A stretch of 64,000 nt of DNA from assembly GCA_031841125.1 (NCBI GenBank), contig CM063109.1, positions 33,236,038 through 33,300,037 of the forward strand, written 5' to 3'. The DNA comes from Acanthococcus lagerstroemiae. Its lineage: Eukaryota; Arthropoda; Insecta; Hemiptera; Eriococcidae. The stretch's first letter is position 1, and each line of letters opens with the position of its first letter. Positions 58,276 through 64,000 of the stretch are shown here, one piece after another. The notes below the pieces were generated by a model. The model was given only the letters and a program-made list of their open reading frames with translations. It was not told the origin of the DNA and did not search any database. The translations under genes and the position numbers were made by a program.

Positions 58276-58839
58276 GTCAAAATTTATACTCTCGTCAATA
58301 AGTTTACCTGTTTTATTTTGACAACTACTTTTTGAAGAAAAACTGCGTAAAATACGGTAAAGAATTGGCAGAGATAATGAAAACTCGAGTAGTCATACTG
58401 GGACCGCAAGTGTTCACATTAGGGATGCAAATAGCCACGTTAGGGTCGAAAACGGCCTCATTAGGTAGATCTGCACAATATGTATCTATGATGATGGGAT
58501 GTCCACAGTTTGATTGTGCAAGCGGCCCTATACAGCAAAACGGGGCCAAAATTGGGATACTGTATTTCGAACTTTGTATTTATTTCTTAATTCTTAAGTA
58601 TTTAAAAATTGACATTGCTGATTTTCTATAAGATCTGCAGGATTGCAGAATAGAATAAAATAGTGTTCTACATCAGAATGGGTCCATCTGAATATCAGAA
58701 TATTGTGAAGTCGAATCGCGATCCGACGAAAGCATGATTTCGTCTCCCTCCAAGAAAGGGGTCTCGAACATGCCACCAATTTGGGAATTGTAGACGTAAT
58801 GTATCGAATGATTCATCAAAACTGAGATTCTTTGAGTGA

Positions 58840-59340
58840 CTGATTTCGAATATTGCATCAGATTTTATATTCGCCCCCTTCTAGGTCCTTCAATTCGAAA
58901 AAATGAACATAACTGACTTGAGTCAGACAAAATTCATGTAAGTGTGAAACAGGAGTTTTAGAGTCGCAAATTTTGAACATTGCATAGGATTTTTATTCGA
59001 TGTTTTCTAGAGCTCCCAAATTCGAAAAAAAAGATAGTAAAATTAGTTCGGAATAAAGAATCAGAGTACCAAGAAACGATTTCTGTAGATTGCTGATTTT
59101 GAATATCGTATCAGATTTTTGATCCAGTCCAAATTCTGGGTCTAAAATTCAAATTCGACACCTTTAAATGAGCCAATTCAACCTCACTTGAAAAATTTAA
59201 TGCGGTATTGAAATAGCAGGGGTTTTAGGGTCACAAATTTCGAAAATTCCACTAGATTTAGGTGCAAACCCAATTTAGATATTCAAACCAGTCGAATTTG
59301 AAGAACCAGTCGGGATCGAATTCAAAATCTGATTGAATTG
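58840..59340. repeat. Degenerate 125-bp tandem repeat
   Basis: Four units start near 58845, 58968, 59095 and 59225 with GATTTCGAATATTGCATCAG-like text followed by ATTTTTGATCC and a run of AATTCGA. A related single unit lies at 42715-42830. Confidence 0.55.
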
Positions 59341-60129
59341 TCGACCTTAGGAACACTTTTGATTGTTGCCAAACTCGAAGATTTATCCTCAAAGGTGAGG
59401 ATTTTCTGAGTGTCTGGCAAAATATGTAGATAATCGTAAGGATTTCACTATTTTGACAATTTTTTGAGGATTAATTCGATTATTTGTAAATATTGACGAA
59501 AACCTTATTATAAATGGCCGTATTCTAAGGTTATGAATATTAGCTGCTTGTAGCAGCTTGGTATTGAAAAATGGCCCAACCCTTTACATGATTTTAGATC
59601 GTTTTTTACTTACTTCTATTCAATGATTGAAATTTGGAAATACAATATAAAATATGAAACTTTTCTGCATAATCAATACTGATGATATACTTATGCAGTC
59701 TGTACTACAATTTTTGAATTTTACTGAAAATTATAATTCATGCTGTTGTCCTTAATATGTTTCAAAAGTCAAAAGTCAAGTTATGGTTGAGAAGAAAGGC
59801 ACTATAGTTACAAAATATGAAATGCTATTCAAGAACCTATAAAATTGCATTCAACAATCAGTTTCATTTATTTATCCAATGTTCAATTTTTGTGTGTTTG
59901 TTCCCATTGTAACATTGAAACCTCAGTGAGGAGGGGTGGGATACCAACAGTAAGGCTGCTGTGCTTGAAACAGTCGAAAACAATCACGGTTGAGGAATTT
60001 TGAGAATTTTAGGTGTTAGAGAAATTTAAGAAATGAGAATTTCTGAATTTTCTAAGCTGGCAATCCTGCTTCTAATTTGTTGAGCTCATTAAGAAAGATT
60101 GACTTTTTCTCCTTCCTCGTGATATACAG

Positions 60130-60316
60130 AGTAGATTCAAATTCTTCTCATTTTAGAAACGGTCTACGTTTTTCTTTTCCGCCAAAACAGGTGAATAACC
60201 TCTTTCGTTCCGACTTACAAATGAAACTGACACAACTTGAAAAAGTGAACATTTCATCGAACATTGATTTTAGGTACTTTTGGTCTGCTATGATCTCGGA
60301 AAACTGTAAGCATTGA
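60130..60316 (+). other. Exon-like open stretch, unassigned
   Basis: After an acceptor-like GATATACAG an open frame encodes VDSNSSHFRNGLRFSFPPKQ then VNNLFRSDLQMKLTQLEKVN and about 20 more residues to a stop. No family recognised. Confidence 0.22.
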
Positions 60317-60541
60317 TTTCCTGTTCAACTTGAGTCTTGTAAATCCAAATTTCTTATTTCACAAGACCAAAATCCAGTAAACCAGACAAATGATAAATGT
60401 TTGCAAATAAAGAAGATATCCAAATTTTCTTTTCCTGCAGCAAAAGAACCCTTCATGATCAACATTTTGATAGTGTCGTTATTTTTTCGCGGGAGGAGAA
60501 ACAATTCAGCCCTTTTCTCTCCTGAATGTTGGGCATGTGAG

Positions 60542-60899
60542 CAGGGACGTACCGAAGAGTTTTTCTTGAGGGAGAGCAAAAATTGTGAAAGTCTCAACTG
60601 ACTAAACTCAAAATTCCCAGGTATCAAAGCAGAAAAAAAGACCTTTTGACTTGTTGGATTTTTCCAACTGACTCAGCTCAAAACTCCCAAATATCAAAAA
60701 AGAAAAAAGCCTTTGACTTGTTGGATTTTTCCAACGTCATAACTCAATAATTCTTGAGTATCAAAGCAGAAAAAGAAAATTCACCTTTTGACTTGTTGGA
60801 TTTTCTCAGCTCCGCCTGACTAAAATGATAAAATTTTCCAACTGCTAAGTGAAAAATTCCTGAGGGGGGTTACCCCTACCCCCTGTCGGCAGGTCTCTG
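60542..60899 (+). mobile_element. hAT MITE family A, copy 9 with perfect duplication
   Basis: Starts CAGGGACGTACCGAAGAG and ends GTCGGCAGGTCTCTG. The octamer CATGTGAG is identical on both sides (60534-60541, 60900-60907). Four internal units are present. This copy fixes the family as hAT. Confidence 0.92.
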
Positions 60900-61237
60900 C
60901 ATGTGAGGCCAAAGAGAAAAATGTCGTATTTTCCGCTTCTTGGAACAGACTGTTCCTTCTCTCCCGAGGAAAAGAAAAAATTTATCTTTCGATAAAGGCA
61001 GGAACTAAATCCCTCTCATGTGGGGAAGGGAAAGGAGCATTCTCTGGTAAAATATTCTCATCCAAAAGAGGAAAGGTGTGTTTTTTTCATTTCTTTCAAA
61101 GAAGGAAAAGCTTGATGCTCTGTACAAAATAAGAACGAATTTCTTTTTCAAGATACGAAATGGTCGATTATTTCACTTTCACTATTCTCTGGGATGAAGA
61201 AAATTGATTTCGGATTCATCGAAGCTTTTCACTTAAC

Positions 61238-61475
61238 AGGGACGAAACTATAGGGGTGGAGGTTGACCCTCCCCCCTCCCCTCAATACTTTTGCAGTCGG
61301 CAAATTTTGAAAATTTGGGGGAAAGTCGACCAAAATTGTTTGTTTTTTTATTTTTTTGTCGTTTAAAAGATATTTTGATTGAAAAATTAGCCGATTTTTA
61401 ATTTTCTTTTTAAATTTTGTCGGTAAATTTCTCTTTTTGGCACCCCTCCCTCCCCCCGCAACAAACTGAAAGACA
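61238..61475 (+). mobile_element. Family B element, copy 5 (short)
   Basis: Starts CAGGGACGAAACTATAGGGG and continues with the family text TTGCAGTCGGCAAATTTTGA, TTTGTCGGTAAATT and CCCCGCAACAAACTGAAAGA, then loses similarity. Confidence 0.65.
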
Positions 61476-62255
61476 AGTTTCCTCTCTGATACTCAAACAA
61501 GGGAAAGGACGATATTTCTCTCCTTCCTCGTGGAATGGATCCGAATTTACTCATTTTGGGGACGGAAGCGGCGGTTTTCCTGTTTTCGGGGAACATCCTG
61601 CAACTTAGTCCTCTGGAAGAGGGAAGAGTCACGTTTGGGGCGTTGATTTGGATCGGATTAAACGTCTGATTGATCCTGTATAAGCAGTGCCACTAGATGA
61701 CTTATGTCTCTCTTTGTCAATGGGAGCCATCGGGCACCTGTGGGGGGAGGAGGACTCAAATATAAATAAATAAAGTAATAAATTAATAAATAAATAAATT
61801 AAATTTTTAATTTATTCACTTTTGAAATTAAGAAATCAGCTCCCGGTGGCCACTCATAGTACACCTGCATTTGAAATGTATTCAAAGTGAAAGAAGTTAT
61901 ACAATTGCAAGATGGTAGGGGACTCCAAAAAGACCTTTTTGGAATTACGTAATCATATATCTTCTCATTCTGATAAGGATATCTGGTGCTAGTCTCCTCC
62001 AGTGTAAATATTATCAATTCCTTGGATTGACATCGCTCAACCAAAAAAATTGTAAGCTGAAAGTAAATAAGCTGGCAAGCTTAGAGGCTTTGTGAAAAAA
62101 CATCTTGCATTTACATTTTATTTCGATCACAGACTCTACCAATAATACTTGGAACAAAAATTTTCACTGGCACGCCAGTCGAGGACACCAGGAATGGAGT
62201 GAATGTTTCATTCGCAAAGATTGACAGTTAGCTGAGAAAGTTAAATGATTCATAC

Positions 62256-62926
62256 TTAAACTACTACTTCGCCGGCACTGAAGAAATCTTCGAATAAAAG
62301 TTCGTCTTCGCCTCTGAGTATTTTGAAAAGGCCTTTATCTCCCCAATCCTCGTTCCAAGAATTTGTGACTAACCAGTATGGTAATTTATTCTCGACTCCC
62401 CAGCCAATCACTCGAACAGCATGATAACCAACCAATTTCCCAGTTGTGTACTTATACACTCCTAAATAACAAAATTAATGTGGCAAATTAAAATATGAAG
62501 TCTTATACGTTGAACATAATATTGCCCGTGTTAATTAGTTCGCAGGCAGAAAACTTTTTCTTTGAGGGAATTCAACATTCTTGATCAAAAAAGCTTTATT
62601 TTATGTAAAGCTAAAGCTTTAAAGAACTTATGACCTTTTTTTACCAAATGAGTAGAGCATTACTTTTTAAAATGAGGTGAAAGTGTGAAAAATGTTTTTC
62701 CTTCTGTCTTTCTTAGGTGAGACAATGTTTTCTTGGAAATTTGATGAACGCAAGTTGCGCCCTTACTCCCTCACCAACACAGTTTGGCCACCCGTGCTAA
62801 TGCTTGTGTACCTACCTGATTTGTACGTGTAGAAATCTTCGTATACTGCGTAAGCTGCGACTATCGGTCCATTTTTGTATATTTCATTTTGTCCCGCACA
62901 TGGATCTATTTCGAAGGCTTTCTTTG
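62256..62926 (-). CDS. Second cathepsin B-like protease, last two exons (partial)
   Basis: Exons 62926-62816 (111 bases) and 62461-62256 (stop TAA) match exons 5 and 6 of the complete neighbour in length, phase and sequence. The first encodes [20 protein letters not shown] then [17 protein letters not shown]. The last encodes [11 protein letters not shown] with the catalytic His and [13 protein letters not shown] with the catalytic Asn. As in the neighbour, the usual NHCGIE is replaced, here by [19 protein letters not shown]. Exons 1-4, including the active-site Cys, were not found between 62927 and 64000 and should lie beyond the window, since the gene runs leftwards. It sits about 6 kb upstream of the complete gene in the same orientation, so this is a tandem duplication. 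Confidence 0.9.
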
Positions 62927-63601
62927 CTATAAAAATAAACAATGTGTAAGCACGGTTTCGAAAAGCAAACATATTATCAATACTCGTATTTTCGTGAACA
63001 CATGAGAAGTTAATGGTTGAGCATGAGTAAACAAGACTCGTTCTTTTAACACCGTCAGTACCATTAAACCAACTGCACCAATGCTGAATAGCGGATGCTG
63101 AGCTCGAGCCCCTGAACCTCCAGAAACCAGAGGAATTTAGAAGCCACTAACACGAATCAAATCGTCTGCCCATTAAACTAAAAAAATTGTGAGAAAATGG
63201 CCACTATCGAGTTATTGGACCCCGCGTCCGAGATTCTAAATCTAGTCCTGTAGGCACACCTATCAGCTCCGGATTTAGGAAAGATGTGTGCTGGGGCCAA
63301 TCCTTGAAAGCCACCTCCTCGAAAATTTGTTTTCAGATTTTTTCACTCTTTTAGCTAGAATCACTTGAAGGAAGAGGGTAATAATCAATTTCGCGTTTGG
63401 AACAATCTTATGTAAGTCGTGACACCAAAATCTCGTTATTGCTTTTCGATTCTGGAGTCAGATCAACATGGAATAACCGGGAATTTTAAAGTGATGATGT
63501 CTACTTTATTTGAAGGCGAAAAGTTTTCCCTACTGTCAGAAAACAAACTAAAGTTTCTTCCAAAATTGGAATTTTAAATGGATATAGACCACGGTATCGA
63601 A

Positions 63602-63791
63602 CAGGCGAGGATCCACGGGGAGAAGGGGGGCTGATGAAAATCCACCTCCTCTAAAACTATAAGAAAAAGGGAAAATATGTGGTGGAAGAGAGAAGAATCT
63701 GTGGGGAGAGGAGCAGCAAAATTCTTCGCACGCTCCTCGCATTTTTCCTTCTGCCACCCCCTCCAAAAAATGATCGTCTGGATCCGCGCCT
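63602..63791. mobile_element. hAT-type MITE family E
   Basis: Left end CAGGCGAGGATCCACGG; right end CTGGATCCGCGCCT, inverted to it. Candidate flanks TATCGAAC and AATCGAAT agree at six of eight positions. It lies inside the presumed intron 4 of the second cathepsin gene. Confidence 0.6.
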
Positions 63792-64000
63792 AATCGAATT
63801 GAAGGTTTGTTAACTATGTATAACTAATTTGGAAAATTCAATCGGATTTCTGGTCTGATTTTAATTTGGACACCGAGTTTGACTTTTTCCCATTCCTACG
63901 CCAAACTCACTTTGCTGAAAGACTTGAACAACTTATCGGAGTAGAAGTTCCTTACCGAGTGACTTTAGTGACTACCCGTGAGAATCCAATGCACTCCTCC

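Noticed and set aside
63090..63175. Second tRNA-like segment (minus strand, TAGTTTAATGGGC and GGTTCAGGGGC)
   Set aside because: Box-like words are there, but spacing and stem pairing do not give a tRNA, and no second copy was found to support a SINE.

Overview
This is a window of eukaryotic nuclear DNA, AT-rich and dominated by repeats, almost certainly from an arthropod and most likely an insect. The strongest evidence is an insect-type odorant receptor gene (7tm_6 family) with four recognisable coding exons. All confident host genes are split by introns with GT/AG boundaries and matching phases, and there is no sign of bacterial organisation. Tandem duplicated cathepsin B genes with altered C-termini and a small RING-CH E3 ligase gene fit a plant-sap-feeding hemipteran, but that last step is inference.

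Host genes: (1) a MARCH-type RING-CH membrane E3 ligase on the minus strand, two coding exons (27130-27007 and 23715-23300) around a 3.3 kb repeat-filled intron; (2) an odorant receptor on the plus strand, exons between about 38497 and 40241, lacking only the first small N-terminal exon; (3) a complete six-exon cathepsin B gene on the minus strand, 56134 to 45952, about 345 residues with the Cys/His/Asn triad intact; (4) the last two exons of a second cathepsin B paralogue (62926-62256, minus), whose 5' part lies beyond the window. The two cathepsin genes are in tandem, same orientation, with matching exon phases. A few isolated exon-like open stretches cannot be assigned.

Everything else is mostly mobile DNA. 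At least five families of short non-autonomous elements have termini beginning CAG and, in many copies, near-perfect 8-bp flanking duplications, which is the hAT signature. The most abundant, starting CAGGGACGTACCGA, carries an internal minisatellite of about 65 bp that has expanded to a 932-bp copy at 52719-53650. There are also a decayed hAT transposase (10614-11520), a MULE transposase remnant inside a composite insertion (15920-17572), tRNA-derived SINEs (four copies), several LINE 3' fragments including one (34792-35942) flanked by an unusually long duplication of about 48 bp, a mariner-like MITE, two other inverted-repeat elements, and a near-perfect foldback palindrome of about 485 bp (49667-50152).

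Several insertions are nested and can be ordered: a 75-bp satellite around the odorant receptor was interrupted by a 2.5 kb inverted-repeat element, which was then hit by the LINE. Between these lie degenerate tandem arrays (1-550, 4860-6680, 17890-20500, 24960-26800, 53795-54655, 58840-59340). All identities and boundaries were read by eye; no database search was run.
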